Origin: Spinacia oleracea
Lineage: Eukaryota > Streptophyta > Magnoliopsida > Caryophyllales > Amaranthaceae
Assembly (NCBI RefSeq): GCF_020520425.1
Contig: NC_079487.1
Span: 131,896,385-131,960,384, forward strand
Direction: 5' to 3'
Length of the DNA: 64,000 bases
In this document: piece by piece, positions 48,706 through 63,439 of the stretch
Layout of the letters: each line of letters begins with the position of its first letter
Position numbering within the stretch: the stretch's first letter is position 1
Notes under the pieces: model-generated
Seen by the model: the letters and a program-made list of their open reading frames with translations, nothing else
Told to the model about the DNA's origin: nothing
The model's database searches: none
Made by a program: the position numbers and the translations under genes

Positions 48706-48713
48706 ATCACCAC

Positions 48714-49175
48714 CGCAGAACTGCATGCTACAGGGTCTTGTGGATATGTCATTTAGTACAGTAGACCGGTGACCATGAATAAGCAAAATATAAAATGAGT
48801 AAGATTGAATGAAGAAATCTATGGAGACTCTTGGTCTCGTTTGAGTATTGACAAACGTGAAAAGGTAAATTATCCTAATTATTTCGATACGGATGGAGTA
48901 CTTGATAAGTGTACTGTAGGAATTTGGGGGAAGACTTATTTAGTTGGTCACTCAATACTCACTATTAATAAAAATACAAAGTGATTGATATCACTAATGG
49001 TGAATATGTACCCCACATACTACTAATTCTCAATTGATTTGGGAGTAAATATCAAAGAAATTTTACAATTTGGAAGCAAAGTCATCTTCAGCGGCGACAT
49101 AGTTAAAACACAGACTCTTCGCCTCAACTAGTGTCAGTAATAGTATAATCTCTGAATATGCTTGAGCGATTCTCT
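48714..49175. other. Spacer and METTL4 3' region
   Basis: No gene seen. The right end is the 3' untranslated region of the minus-strand METTL4 gene. Confidence 0.5.
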
Positions 49176-52066
<2,891 letters not shown>

Positions 52067-53051
52067 TTTTGCTTTGCTATTCTGTCTTGGTTTGCGGAGG
52101 GATCAAATAGAGGTTAAAAAAAGTACTCACTCCGTTTCTAAATACGTGTCCACTTTGAACATTTACACGGTAATTAATAAAATTGAATGGTGTGCAAGAG
52201 ATAATGATTGAGAATATTTTTTTGGGAAAAGAAAAAGTAGATAATTATTTATTAATAAAGGAGTAAATAGATCTGCAGGTCCCTAAACTTTGCCAAAAGG
52301 AGCAGTTAGGTCCCTCAAGTTTCAAAAGGAGCATTTAGGTCCCTCAAAATGGATGGAAACCGCTGCTTTTTGACTTCTGTTACTAACGGCCGTTAAAATT
52401 CAATTAAATTAAAAGGAAACTAAATAAAAGGCACTAAACGACAAAAAAACAGTTATATTTACCATTTACCAATAATTAAATAAAGGGAAATTCATTTCAG
52501 TTAGCTTTTTACAAAAATATAGCCGTTGAGGCTCTCAAAAAACAGAGTATTTAACATTCCATGGCAAATAAAACACTTAAAAATTTTGTAGAACGTGAAT
52601 TATGAATTTTGTTATAATTTACAATTAGACGTTGCACTTACCGATATGTCCAATATTTCATGCTCCTGAATCTAATTTATTTATCAAGTTTAGATGTGTG
52701 TTCAAGCCCGTCTAATTAATTAAATAAATGAACATAAACGAGCTTGTTCACGAGCTTGTAACATGAACGAGCATGTTTGTGTTCAGATCATGTCCAAACT
52801 GATTTGTTTAATGAGCCTCATTTTGTGTTCTATCTCGTCTCAAAGCTAAGCTCGCTCATCAGAGTATTATTTAACGAAATTCAATTAATGGTCATACTCG
52901 TTAGATAAGAGGACGTAAAAGAGCTTCGTCCGAGTAAGGTAATGAACCTTAATACGGAGTATGTGTTCAAACTAGGCACATATACGGAGTATGTATCCAC
53001 TGTTCTGGAAATTTAAACATTTGTATTAGATACAAGTTGCATTTCAGACGC

Positions 53052-53489
53052 ACTATATTTAATTTGGTCTTCCTTGGTCTACTAACTACTCCTAAGTATT
53101 TAATGAGGAGCATTGAGATGTGAGAAACAGCTTATCTTCCATTGGTCTTCCTTGACTATATAAACACAAGGGGGTTGGCTTAAAGCATTACAACAAGACT
53201 ATATTTAATTTGGTCTTCCTTGGTCTACTAACTACTCCTAAGTATTTAATGAGGAGCATTGAGATGTGAGAAACAGCTTATCTTCCATTGGTCTTCCTTG
53301 ACTATATAAACACAAGGGGGTTGGCTTAAAGCATTACAACAAGACTATATTTAATTTGGTCTTCCTTGGTCTACTAACTACTCCTAAGTATTTAATGAGG
53401 AGCATTGAGATGTGAGAAACAGCTTATCTTCCATTGGTCTTCCTTGACTATATAAACACAAGGGGGTTGGCTTAAAGCATTACAACAAT
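53052..53489 (+). promoter_or_regulatory. Three identical 146-bp tandem repeats, each with a TATA box
   Basis: Copies start at 53052, 53198 and 53344 and appear identical. Each ends with 'gactatataaacacaag' and 'taaagcattacaaca', so TATA boxes lie at about 53157, 53303 and 53449. Each also contains two partial 'ttggtcttccttg' motifs. The third TATA is 133 bp before the first ATG at 53589. It looks like an amplified core promoter reading rightward, away from METTL4. Confidence 0.85.
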
Positions 53490-53588
53490 ATTCATCTCTT
53501 ATATCTTGGTTTGTATTCAATACTCCATATATATTTCTTCTTCTACTCAACAACCCAGTTTTTTTTCCTTTCAATTCATCACAACACA

Positions 53589-53699
53589 ATGAATATCTTC
53601 TTAACCATAGAAGATTTCGTATACAAATATCACCCCCCATATCAGAAAATAAAAATTAGTCATAAAAAAAACACGACCGTAGTTTCTCTGTCTAAGTAG
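53589..53699 (+). CDS. Short ORF after the triplicated promoter
   Basis: The first ATG downstream of the third TATA box opens a 36-codon frame (MNIFLTIEDFVYKYHPPYQK...) ending TAG. No domain or signal is recognised. It may be an upstream ORF, a degraded captured exon, or the true 5' exon of a spliced product. Coding status is uncertain. Confidence 0.25.
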   Translation: MNIFLTIEDFVYKYHPPYQKIKISHKKNTTVVSLSK

Positions 53700-53887
53700 C
53701 CTTCCAATGTCATGCTTCCATGACCCCTTGTTGAGTCATTCTCAAAGGGGTTGTGAATGTTGGAGAATCCTGAAAAGCAGATCATCGAATGGTGAGGAAA
53801 TCATTTTTCGATGAAGTGAAGCTTGGGTTCGACAAAGGCGTGTTGTGAAGGGATCCACCTCGTGGGGCCTCACCCCGAGAGTTCTAG

Positions 53888-54157
53888 ATGATGGCCATCA
53901 AACCAAGGCTTCAAGCAGTACATGAAACGAATGGATGGCATGTGAACAGAAGGTACGCGAGGCAGTTGGTCTGTATCCCAGAATGTCTGTATCCCGGGCC
54001 GAACAAACGTGAGTCGGATCAAATTGTGCATAAATGGTATCCGTTACTCGGTTGGTCTTATGTTATGGTTCAAGTGTATTACCCTTTTGAGGATTGGGTT
54101 GGCAACGGGTATTTACTAGCCTTGTACAGTGGGGAAGGACCATTGTCATGTAACTAG
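53888..54157 (+). CDS. Uncharacterised 89-residue ORF inside the MULE
   Basis: This frame starts MMAIKPRLQAVHETNGWHVN directly after an in-frame stop, so the start is unambiguous if it is coding. It is rich in aromatic residues (HKWYPLLGWSYVMVQVYYPF) with cysteines in LVCIPECLYPG and a C-terminal cysteine. No known domain comes to mind and there is no signal peptide. It follows the TATA module by ~430 bp and is followed by an AT-rich stretch that could hold poly-A signals. It could be a captured gene piece or chance. Confidence 0.35.
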   Translation: MMAIKPRLQAVHETNGWHVNRRYARQLVCIPECLYPGPNKRESDQIVHKWYPLLGWSYVMVQVYYPFEDWVGNGYLLALYSGEGPLSCN

Positions 54158-54538
54158 ATTATCCTTTATTAATATATGTTGTGATTTTGTGTTTAATAAG
54201 TTAAGTGTAAGAACTATTTGTAATCACATCGACACTTGATTTTTAACTACTTAGATATCTCATAGGATTTTGCCTTGGGATATTTGATGTATATTAGACT
54301 TCTAGTCATATTAATGAATTAGGACTCGATCATATTGTAATCCCTATATCATTGTTCAATGGAATACACTGTCATCTTCCACCAAATGATCAATCTATTT
54401 GTTTGGGGGGATTAGATCTCAGTTTTTTCTTTCTCGGAATTAATCAAGATCAAATATTTTAGCATCTCTTTTAATATATTTTGTTAATTTTTATTGTAGA
54501 TGTATAGGGTTAAATTGCTCTGTTATGATGAAATGTGT

Positions 54539-54663
54539 AGGGTGAAAAAGCAAATGAAAAGGCTAAGGAACTTGAAAAAGCTAAGTCAAAATCAAAAGAA
54601 GCTATTTTAAATCATTTATACACATGTACATTGATTTCCCTTTATTTAAAATCAGTTTTATTA
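54539..54663 (+). other. Exon-like Lys/Glu-rich segment in the MULE
   Basis: Following 'gtgtag', the sequence translates GEKANEKAKELEKAKSKSKE, an obviously coil-forming, codon-like composition unlike the surrounding AT-rich DNA. It probably derives from a host exon with its acceptor. The donor gene is unknown. Confidence 0.4.
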
Positions 54664-55116
54664 TTATTTAATTGAACTTAACGGAAAATGTAACGGTGTT
54701 AATAAAAATAGCTTATTCCATCCATTTTGAGGGACCTAAATGCTCCTTTTGAAACTTGAGGGACTTAACTGCTCCTTTTGGCAAAGTTAAGGGACCTCCA
54801 GACCTATTTACTCATTAATAAAGTATATATAAAAGTGGATGTGGTGATTGAAAAGTGGTAAAAGTATAGAATGTGTAAGAAAAAATAATAATGATTTATA
54901 GAAAAGTAGGAAAAGTGTGTGGAAAAGTGGGAAAAGTGTATGGAAAAGTGGGAAAGGTGTATGTCCAAAAAGGGAAACTGGACACTTATAAGGGAACTCT
55001 ATTTATGGGAACTGAACACGTATTTAGGAACGGAGGGAGTACATTGATATTTGACATCCGCGTATTATAGAAAAAAAAGTACAATTCTACCTTTATACAT
55101 CCTCTATTCTCTTTTA

Positions 55117-55446
55117 GAGCAACTTCAATGGTTGCATTTAAGGACTTGCTTGCAATTTTCAAAACTTTCAAGCAAGTAGCTAAATCATTGGAGCAATTTT
55201 GTTAAATTAGCTAGACAAAGCAAAATAGCTCTACCAAGCTAATTAGCTTGGAAAAAACAACTTATTTTTTCCTATTTATTAGGAAAGTAGTTATGTAAAC
55301 GTAAACTTTTTTAGAAAAGAAGTTAAACAAAAATCAAGCTACTTGCTAACCATTGGAGCATGTTTGTAGCTAGAAAATATTGTTGCTTAAAAAATTGATG
55401 TGGCATACCAAGCTATAATGATATTAGCTAACCATTAAAGATGCTC
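55117..55446. mobile_element. Tourist-type MITE (PIF/Harbinger), 330 bp
   Basis: Ends GAGCAACTTCAATGGTT and inverse GAGCATCTTTAATGGTT, with TTA on both sides (55114-55116 and 55447-55449), the 3-bp target typical of PIF/Harbinger. The interior repeats 'aagctaattagcttgg' and 'caagctacttgctaaccattgg'. No coding capacity. Confidence 0.85.
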
Positions 55447-55449
55447 TTA

Positions 55450-55686
55450 TATGACACAATTGAGGTTTTGACACTATTTACACAAACTCTTTTGATTTCA
55501 ATTTGTGATTTATACTTAAGAAAAAACATAGTCGTGTGGAATCTTGTTTGATTCGTCTCAATAAATATTTTTTAAAATATCAACTTTTTATAATTTTTTC
55601 TTATCCATAATTGTAGATATTAATGTTTGAAATCGTGCATTGGCAAATGTGACTAAATAATTGTGTCATATAATTAAGAACAGAAG
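55450..55686. mobile_element. MITE copy related to 9892-10144
   Basis: 'tatgacacaattgaggttttgacactatt', 'catagtcgtgtgga' and 'atcgtgcattggcaaa' recur in the same order as at 9.9-10.1 kb. The ends are the shorter 'tatatgacacaatt' palindrome, without the CTCCGT terminus. It abuts the Tourist MITE. Confidence 0.75.
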
Positions 55687-55959
55687 AATTATAAATTACT
55701 TCACCTCCCACCATTATTTACCCCAAACTTTTAACTTTTCGTTTCCGGTAGGCTACTCAAAATTCCGGCTACTTTTCGACGAGTTATCCACCTCAAAAAT
55801 CCGCCCAATTTCCACCATCACCTCCACCATCTTCTTCGTTGTTACTCCTCACCACCACGTTGCTCCACCACCACCATCACCTCCACTTACTTCGTAACTG
55901 TTGCTCCACCACCACGTTGCTCTGTTGCTCCACCACCCTCATCACCTACCACCATCTTC

Positions 55960-56105
55960 AATCGGTTGGGTCAAAAACATATTCGATCGGATTTTGACTC
56001 ATTACTCTTCAGGTTGTTCGGGTTCGGATAAAACCGGGTTATGAGTCACAAAATCTTGTTCAAGTCCCAGTATTTTCGGGGTCGGGTCGATTTTTGACAG
56101 GTCTA
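55960..56105. mobile_element. Truncated copy of the 48.2 kb hAT element
   Basis: 'gggttcggataaaaccgggtta', 'cacaaaatcttgttca' and the terminus 'tttttgacaggtcta' match the right third of 48222-48705 nearly word for word. The left end is missing. Confidence 0.85.
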
Positions 56106-56797
56106 CCTAGCCTCCATCTTAGGTTCCGTTTTATTTGACTTATTTAGCTTTAACTTATCTGAACTTATTTTATCTGGAAAAACTTATTTGTGTGCCAAAA
56201 TGTGAAAAGTTTTTCTGCACTTATTTTATCTGAAATAAGTCAAAATAAATCGAATAGAACAGAGCTTGAACAAATACAATCTGAAATAATTCAGTCATTC
56301 ATGTTAATGAGGTAAAATCAGGTTTAAGTTAGTTTTTGTCAAGCTAGCACGGTTGAAATATAAAGTTTTTGGAGGATGTTCTTTGTTATTGTTACTACGT
56401 ACAAAGTCACATAGAGGCACACGTCTTGAAAATTTGTTGAGATTTTTTGACTTTCAATATTATACACAATTTTTCTCTCTTACCACTATTGTGGGAACTA
56501 AGAACCAGAATACAAGCCGATGTGGATGCACCCACATGAGAACGTAACCACGATGTATTAACCTTTTTCACCTTCAATACATTATATCATACAATAAGGT
56601 GATATCGAAAATGAACAAATATAAAACGAAAAGAAAAAAAACGACAGCACTCGGTAGTCGGTACCCTGAATCTTTGTGAATGCAGAAGAAGGTTGTGGAG
56701 GAGAAAAATGATGAGGTGAAGGAAGTGAATAAATAACTTTACTTTTGGTCAGGCGCAGGATCAAATGAACAAAATTATTATACAGCCATTCATTCAA
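56106..56797. other. Spacer and SRF 3' region
   Basis: AT-rich. 'aaataagtcaaaataa' and 'cttatttgacttattt' near 56143-56250 form loose inverted repeats, possibly another MITE. No gene seen. Confidence 0.5.
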
Positions 56798-59700
56798 TTA
56801 ATTAACACTATCATTTGTGTCTGTGCTTTCTGATTGTCGACCGGCATTTCCAACGGTTCTCTTACTCATGTTTGCTCGTTGAACCAATCGAACCAAAGCT
56901 TGCACCACCTCCGACATTGGTGGTCGGAACTCAGGCTCGGACTGTTTACAAAGGAAAATTTTGTAAATGTTAGGCACCAACCTAGAAGAACCTAGGATAT
57001 GTCTAAATGGAAATCTGCAGTTTATATGTTATTCAAGAAGGTATTCCAATATTCATATGTGGGTGAAGGCTTTAACTGCTGGGTAGAAACAAAATCATAA
57101 ACTGAAAACCACAAAACTGGGCCCGTTGGTATCGTTTTTAGTTTTCATTTTTCTGTTTTTAACAAAACTAAAAAACCAAAATATGAAAACTACAAAAAGT
57201 GGTTTATGGTTTTTTGTTGCCAGCTTTCAATTTCAACATGATGATTAGTTCATTATTGACTCTAAATCATATGACTTTTAAAAAAAAAACTGAAAACTGA
57301 CGGTGATACCGAAAGAGACAATAATAGGTTTTGCAATTTTTCATGCAACACTACAGCAGATGCTTACTGTAACACATCTACATAGTTACACCATAGTTCC
57401 GATGTTAAGATCTGACTCATGAAGCAGCACGTGTGAGAGTCCAACATTGATAAAAGAGAAGAGATATAATCACTTAATAAGGCCAAGGGGCTACTCCCCT
57501 TATTGCCATATGGTTTTAAGGTGGAACCTCCTTTGGTCTTGTTAAGTGGAAACATATTCTTGGAGGTGGAGATACATTTCACAAGAAAAATGCGTGTACA
57601 ATTCCAAATTCAATACCAATTTACCAAATGGGTTATGAATTTGTGATAGATATGGGCTAACCCTAACCCCCTCTGTTCGAAACAACTGCAGAACCAAGGA
57701 CAATTATGTTGCATTGAGAATAATCTAGATGATATCTCCTACGCACAAAACCCACAAATACGCCTAACCATATTTAAGGTGATAGGATAATGGTACTTTG
57801 TTGATTAATTCACTCTCTCCTCCACAAAAAAGGTTAAATCATCTGGCAGCAGTTCAACTAGCTCAGTAACAACATGCAATTCTGCACTAATATAGTAAAA
57901 CCAAACCCAAGAATAAAACAGTAAGCAATACCTGAACGCAAAGAGCAATGACATCAGCAAATCGCGACAAAGATTTCACAGGGTAGAGGCCTTCTAGAGT
58001 GGGATCCACCATTTTAGTCAACGCATCAATATCATGAAGCTGAGGAGTTGCCCACCGAACCAACGACTGCTCAGACCTCAGTAACGAGCTAAATACAAAG
58101 TAAAAACATTTTAGGAAATTATTTTTAAATTCTGGGTGCCTCCTCACTATGCATTGATGAAAACATTACCTATCAAATGGTTTTCTTCCACTGAGAAGCT
58201 CTAACATTACAACCCCAAAACTGTAGACATCACTCTTTAAAGTATACTGACCAGAATCAGCAACTTCAGGCGCACATGCATTATGGTTAACCGCCTGCAT
58301 AAACAAACAAAGAACAAAAAAATGAAAGGGTGTTTAATATGTGAGAATGTCATGATACATAGTTGTCAGAAATGAACCATTTACAAGGGAAATCAGGATT
58401 TTACAGAAAGAAGATTACAAACACAAAGTACCAATGGACGGAAATTTCTCAAATTACAATCACAAACAAATTAAAGGGGATAAGGGAAGGAAATAGTATA
58501 AGTTTTGGTTGCATGTTAAGTAGGGTTCTTAAACAATGATCCGACTATGCTTTTCTCCTGTTTTCTCTTCTTTCTCTTCCTTTTTATGGTGGCAGAGGGC
58601 AGATTTTTAAATCTATACTAAAAGATCCTATAACTCATGTCCGACAATTTTTTTGTCATATATGAGCATCACGAATGCAGGACATGCCTCATTCAAGGAA
58701 ACAACTTTTAATATAGACTGAAAATTTACCTGATTTGTATTTGGAAGGAGGTTTGCTAACCCACAGTCAGAAAGATGAGGATTAAGCTCTGCATCAAGCA
58801 ATATGTTCTCTGATTTGAAGTTTTGATGAACAACAGATGGTGAGCAAACTTCGTGTAGATACCTGGAAAAGGTTTAGGGCATAAAGTTAACGTGAATATG
58901 GATATTAAACAAAAGAAAACTACACATACACTAAAGTCACTAAGTTGACTTACTCAAGAGCACGTGCACTCCCCAAAGCAATCTTGACACGAGTATTCCA
59001 TGTCAATGGTTTACTGTACTCATCATCAAGATGTAAGAAGTCGTGCAATGAGCCATTCTTGTGGAACTCATAAATTAACAAGTGTTGGCCGTGTTCAGAA
59101 CAGTAGCCAACAAGCTCAGTTACATTTGGATGGTGTAATTTGGAAATGCTCGCAACAATTTCCGTGAAATCTTCAGGATGGTTAGCTAGAACAGATGAGT
59201 CTATCTTTTTCACAGCAAGAACCTATCAAAAACAACAAATTTACCAACAATTAGCAACTTCATCGTCGTTAAAGGATTCAAACTAAGGACACAATGACTT
59301 GTGACAAACTAACAGCAGTTCAATGATGTTGAATTTGGAAGTTGCCAAATAACACTAAGCTAATAATGCATATTCAAATGTCAAGAAATTAATGAAATAT
59401 TCTAATATATGCCCCTTTCACTTGTCCGAGCATTTGACAATTCATTTCGGGGAATTTTCCTTCCCACACACACAAGGACACAACATACTTTAGGTACATT
59501 GCATTATTCAAAATCAATATTATAGGTACATTGCATTTAACAATATTTATCTTTCAGTGCACAAGACCAAATTTTAGTACATTGCATTATTCAAAATCAA
59601 GAACAACAGTAGAATGGTTCTTGCCATTGGCAGACTTCCGATCATGGAAGCAAAACTAAGAAACAAAAGGGGAAAAACCGAAAAAGATTTAGGTCACACA

Positions 59701-62700
59701 CCTTTCCATCATCAAATTGAGCACGATAAACACGTCCAATAGACCCCTCTCCAATAAGATTCTCAACACTAAAACTGCCGGTGGCCATCTGCAGATCTGC
59801 TATAGAATATGATTTCACATTGTTGGGCACTCGTGTAGGAGTTTTGGTGACAATAGGGAGAATAGGCTTATTTGATAAGTCTTGATCATCAAATGATTTG
59901 TTGCGATCCAATGGAGGCGGTTTAAGAGCAACTAAGGGAACTGCGTCAAGCGTCGTTGTGTTGATTGAGGATGATGAATGAACTGACTTCAATTCCATAA
60001 ATTCAGGCTTACCTAAACAATTTTAGCATCCAAAAGAACTTTAAAGTAAGAGTCATAAAATTGAGGAACACAAGGTAAGTTGGTGTATCAAACATAAACA
60101 TTAATTAAGCAATCACAAAATACGAAGCAGTGATGATTGTATTGTTTCAAGGTTTACTGAGCACTTTCACGGCATGAAAGGGAACTTAGTTCCTGAATGT
60201 ATCCCACTTGACCTAAAGTAATGCGCATTCAGATAGCACTCTCCCTTCCTTAGTAGAACGGATTTTAGATAACTTGTGGACATTAAAATCACTCTAAACA
60301 AACAAGCAGTTTTATACAACTACTAAGCCAGTATGGAAGGACTCCACAACTACCCCACATTCAGAATCTAGCAAGCTGCTCCTCATGGAGCATGGGATAC
60401 TTCAATACAGAGAACCATGCAACCAAAGACAACTAATTGCCCAATACTTGGTGAAATATTGTTTCTCTAGCCCAATCAATGAAGATAGGGAGTTACTTAC
60501 GGCCTAGTTTCATGTGGAAACCTTACATTTCTACATTCTGGAGATAGTGTTCAGCACCCACACATCATACAAAAGGCAGAACGCGATAGGGAATTTGCAA
60601 GTAGATTTCTGTTGATTGCTTGTTCAGAACAACGTTTTTTTATCGCATGAAATCATCAGCACCTAGAGGAATTCATTACATCACAACCAGTGAAATGTGG
60701 TTTCAATATGGTACTGTAAATGCAGACCTTGTTTAGTAATGAAGCACCATATATGAAATATAGCAACTTCCTGGCAGATTAGACTGCCAGAAGATAGTAA
60801 GTTCATGATATTAGAACTGTGGAACACAATGAATATGTATCAAGTGAAAGTGAACCTATTTGACCTATGATACAGAGTATAAGCTCTGACTATAAACATG
60901 GCTACCTTTATTTTAAAATAAAAATCCATATCTGACTTTTCGAGTAATTTTAGCCATTAAGCCTTGTATTGACCTATAATGTTGGTTATTTAAATTATTA
61001 TCTTGGTAAATACTTGCATGGTTACATTGGGTCATCTTGCTATAATTTTATTATTACATAGTGCTAACATTCATAGTCAAATTCAAATATGCCCTTTTAC
61101 TGAAACAGACGGAAAACCTAAAAGTTATTGTTTAATACCTACTCCCCCACTCCGGCGTGTGGCCCTAGTACAAGGTGTAAGAGTATTTTTATAAAATCAT
61201 CAGCAATGTCAAAACAAGAAAACCTAGGCACGAGAGACTGTTCATGTTCCTGCTTCTAGAACTACGATATACAACTTTTAAGTCATAAATCTAGAGCAAA
61301 TATTTAAGATATTTCTGCCACTGGAGAGAGGTCCGTTAAGAGGGAAAAAAAGAATCGCAAAAAATCATGAGTTACCTTCGACATCATTCGAAGCAGCAGC
61401 AGCAACAAAAGGCTTATGAATGTCCACCTTCTCTAAGTCGGGGGATGGTCTCCGTATTCTTCTCTTAAATAAGAAAAATCCTATTACAGCTACAACTACG
61501 AGAATACCCAAAATAATTCCAACTATAGCACCAGCACTGATACCGGATTTCCCACCCCCCGAGCTTGAACTCTCTGACGACTTTCCATTATTTCCAGATT
61601 TGTGATGACTACTGGTTTGGGATCCAGGTGGAGCAGGAGGTGCAGGACCTGAGCTCCACGAGTTACCATCTTTCCTGCAAGGTACAAAAACAAAGCATAA
61701 AGAGGGATTCAAAAATCTTACTCAGTTAGAAAGAACCCGGAACACAAGTGAGGTATCCATCAGTTCTTACTGCAAATTAATGTTTTGTAACTTCTTTGGA
61801 ACCCATCCACTGAAATGGTTATTCGCAATATTCCTATAGAAAGAGAAAATAAACGATCAAGAAAAGAATAGTGCAATTCCACCCCTTAAATTTTTCAGTA
61901 GACAAGGATACTAACAAATTCTCCAGGGGTAAGTCTCCTAGGACATCAATTGTGCCCGTAAACTGGTTATTTTGCAAGTACCTGCACAACAGTAGCAACA
62001 TACCAATGAAGTTACTAATAAAGAACTAAATGCATAAAACTGTCCACAAAGAAAAGGGAAAAAAAAAGGTAATAAAGAAAGGCATAAAGCTATACAGAAA
62101 GAGCACTTACAAGGATTTCAAACTGGTCAAGGAACTCAATGTTGATGGAAGATTGCCTGTGAGAGCATTGTCTGAGATATCTCTGAAAAGTAAATGTACA
62201 TCGAGTCATCATCTAACTCAGTTTCAGCAAGACAAGCTACATGCAGAAGTATACAAGTTCTTTCACACTTTCACCAACATATTATATAAACATAAATGTT
62301 CGACCTAAATTTTGGGACTACAGAAGAATGAAAAGCATTATTGTAAAGCTAACGGAAGGTCGGAAACCACTTGGACTCTGTAAAGTAATAAAACAAGCAA
62401 GTAAAAGGAGTCCATTGCCAAGATAAATGTATCTTATACGAAAAGTTGTATGAACTGTGTTTTCATCCCCTCAATACAAACAAATGTATCCACAAACAGT
62501 ACACAATAGTAGATAACATAAGGATGGGGAAGATTACTCACGCAGAAGAGAGCGAAGTGAGCTGTGAAAAATCGACATTCAGCTGTCCATTAAATTGATT
62601 TTGGCTGAGGTCTCTATTCTCATGCACAGAAATGAAACTTAGTCAGACTGGTCATAGATTATTATATCAAGTAGAAATACTGGTCAAAGGGCAAGTAACT

Positions 62701-63439
62701 TACAGATGCTCCAAAGGTTTCATAAGAGAAATCGAATAAGGTATTGCTCCATTGAAGTTGCAACCAGCAAGGTTTCTGCACAAGAAAAAAACAGCCTAAG
62801 TATCACCCGGAACTCAGAACTCCAAAGAACAAGAGAGCCAAAGTAACTACTAACATACTAAATTTGGAGAATAAAACAGAAAAACAACAGCTGTATCTAT
62901 GATGGCATTCACTTCATCGACAGAGTAAAACTAATGAAGCCTTTGAAGGCATAAGTCAAAGCAAAAGAGCTTACAGTCGTTGCAAATTTTGAGGAAGGTT
63001 GTAAGGTACTTGGCCTCCAAAATTGTTATGGCTTATGTCACTGCAAACATTTGTCACAAATTATTAGACAATAATGATCATAAGATATAGGAGACTTTAG
63101 AACCAAATTGTAAAAAACATATTTGTATTACAAGTCAGTCAAGGATGTCAAACTCGTCAGCTGGAAACCTATTGACCCAGTAAGTCCAAGATTTGGTACT
63201 TTTCTGCACACAAGATTGAATGATAGCAAGAATTAGAACACAAAAACTTTTAGAGGTAATATAACAGCAAACTAACACAAAAATAAAGCAGAAAATTTAG
63301 TCTTACAATTGTGTTACCCTTGAGCCTGAACAAGTAACACCCTTCCATGACTGACCACATGGATCACCGCCAGTAGCGGTCCATCCAGTAAGCTGTGAAG
63401 GCGAATTCATGCTGGTGAACATGCCATTGAGAGCAGTAG
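56798..63439 (-). CDS. SRF: STRUBBELIG-receptor family LRR receptor-like kinase (5' exon missing)
   Basis: Fifteen minus-strand exons, from 63439-63307 down to 56941-56798, join in phase to about 684 residues. Blocks in order: SUB/LRRNT domain ([30 protein letters not shown]), six LRRs mostly one per 66-72-nt exon, a Pro/Ser/Gly-rich stretch, one membrane segment ([19 protein letters not shown]), a juxtamembrane region and a kinase domain. The kinase has the glycine loop ([13 protein letters not shown]) and VAVK-like LAVKKID. It reads [10 protein letters not shown] instead of HRD...N, and SDCG instead of DFG, so the catalytic aspartate is absent, as in STRUBBELIG, an atypical kinase that signals in organ shape and cell-wall responses. 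SRF6/7/8 subgroup is likely from the GGGK tail before the membrane. The signal-peptide exon was not found up to 64000 and should lie beyond the window. Confidence 0.93.

Larger units (their letters stand above)
52261..54813 (+). mobile_element. Pack-MULE-like element, 2553 bp
   Basis: Terminal inverted repeats of about 97 bp (52261-52357 and 54717-54813) begin GAGTAAATAG and contain 'aaggagcatttaggtccctc'. They are flanked by 'attaataaag' (52251-52260 and 54814-54823), a 9-10 bp target duplication of Mutator type. No transposase domain is seen. The interior holds an AT-rich part with GAGCTTGTTCACGAGC-type repeat, a perfect triplicated 146-bp TATA module, a leader, small open frames and an exon-like Lys/Glu-rich piece. 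This is the architecture of a MULE carrying host-derived fragments. The donor genes were not identified. Confidence 0.85.
52126..55039. mobile_element. Stowaway MITE split by a MULE insertion
   Basis: Outer ends 'ctcactccgtttctaaatac' (52126) and 'tatttaggaacggagggag' (to 55039) are matching inverted termini bounded by TA (52124-52125 and 55040-55041). Removing the inner 2553-bp MULE and one 10-bp duplication leaves an ordinary ~350-bp Stowaway. Confidence 0.9.

Noticed and set aside
53392-53640. 82-codon minus-strand frame over the triplicated module
   Set aside because: It is antisense to the TATA repeats and is not conserved as coding between the three copies' frames.
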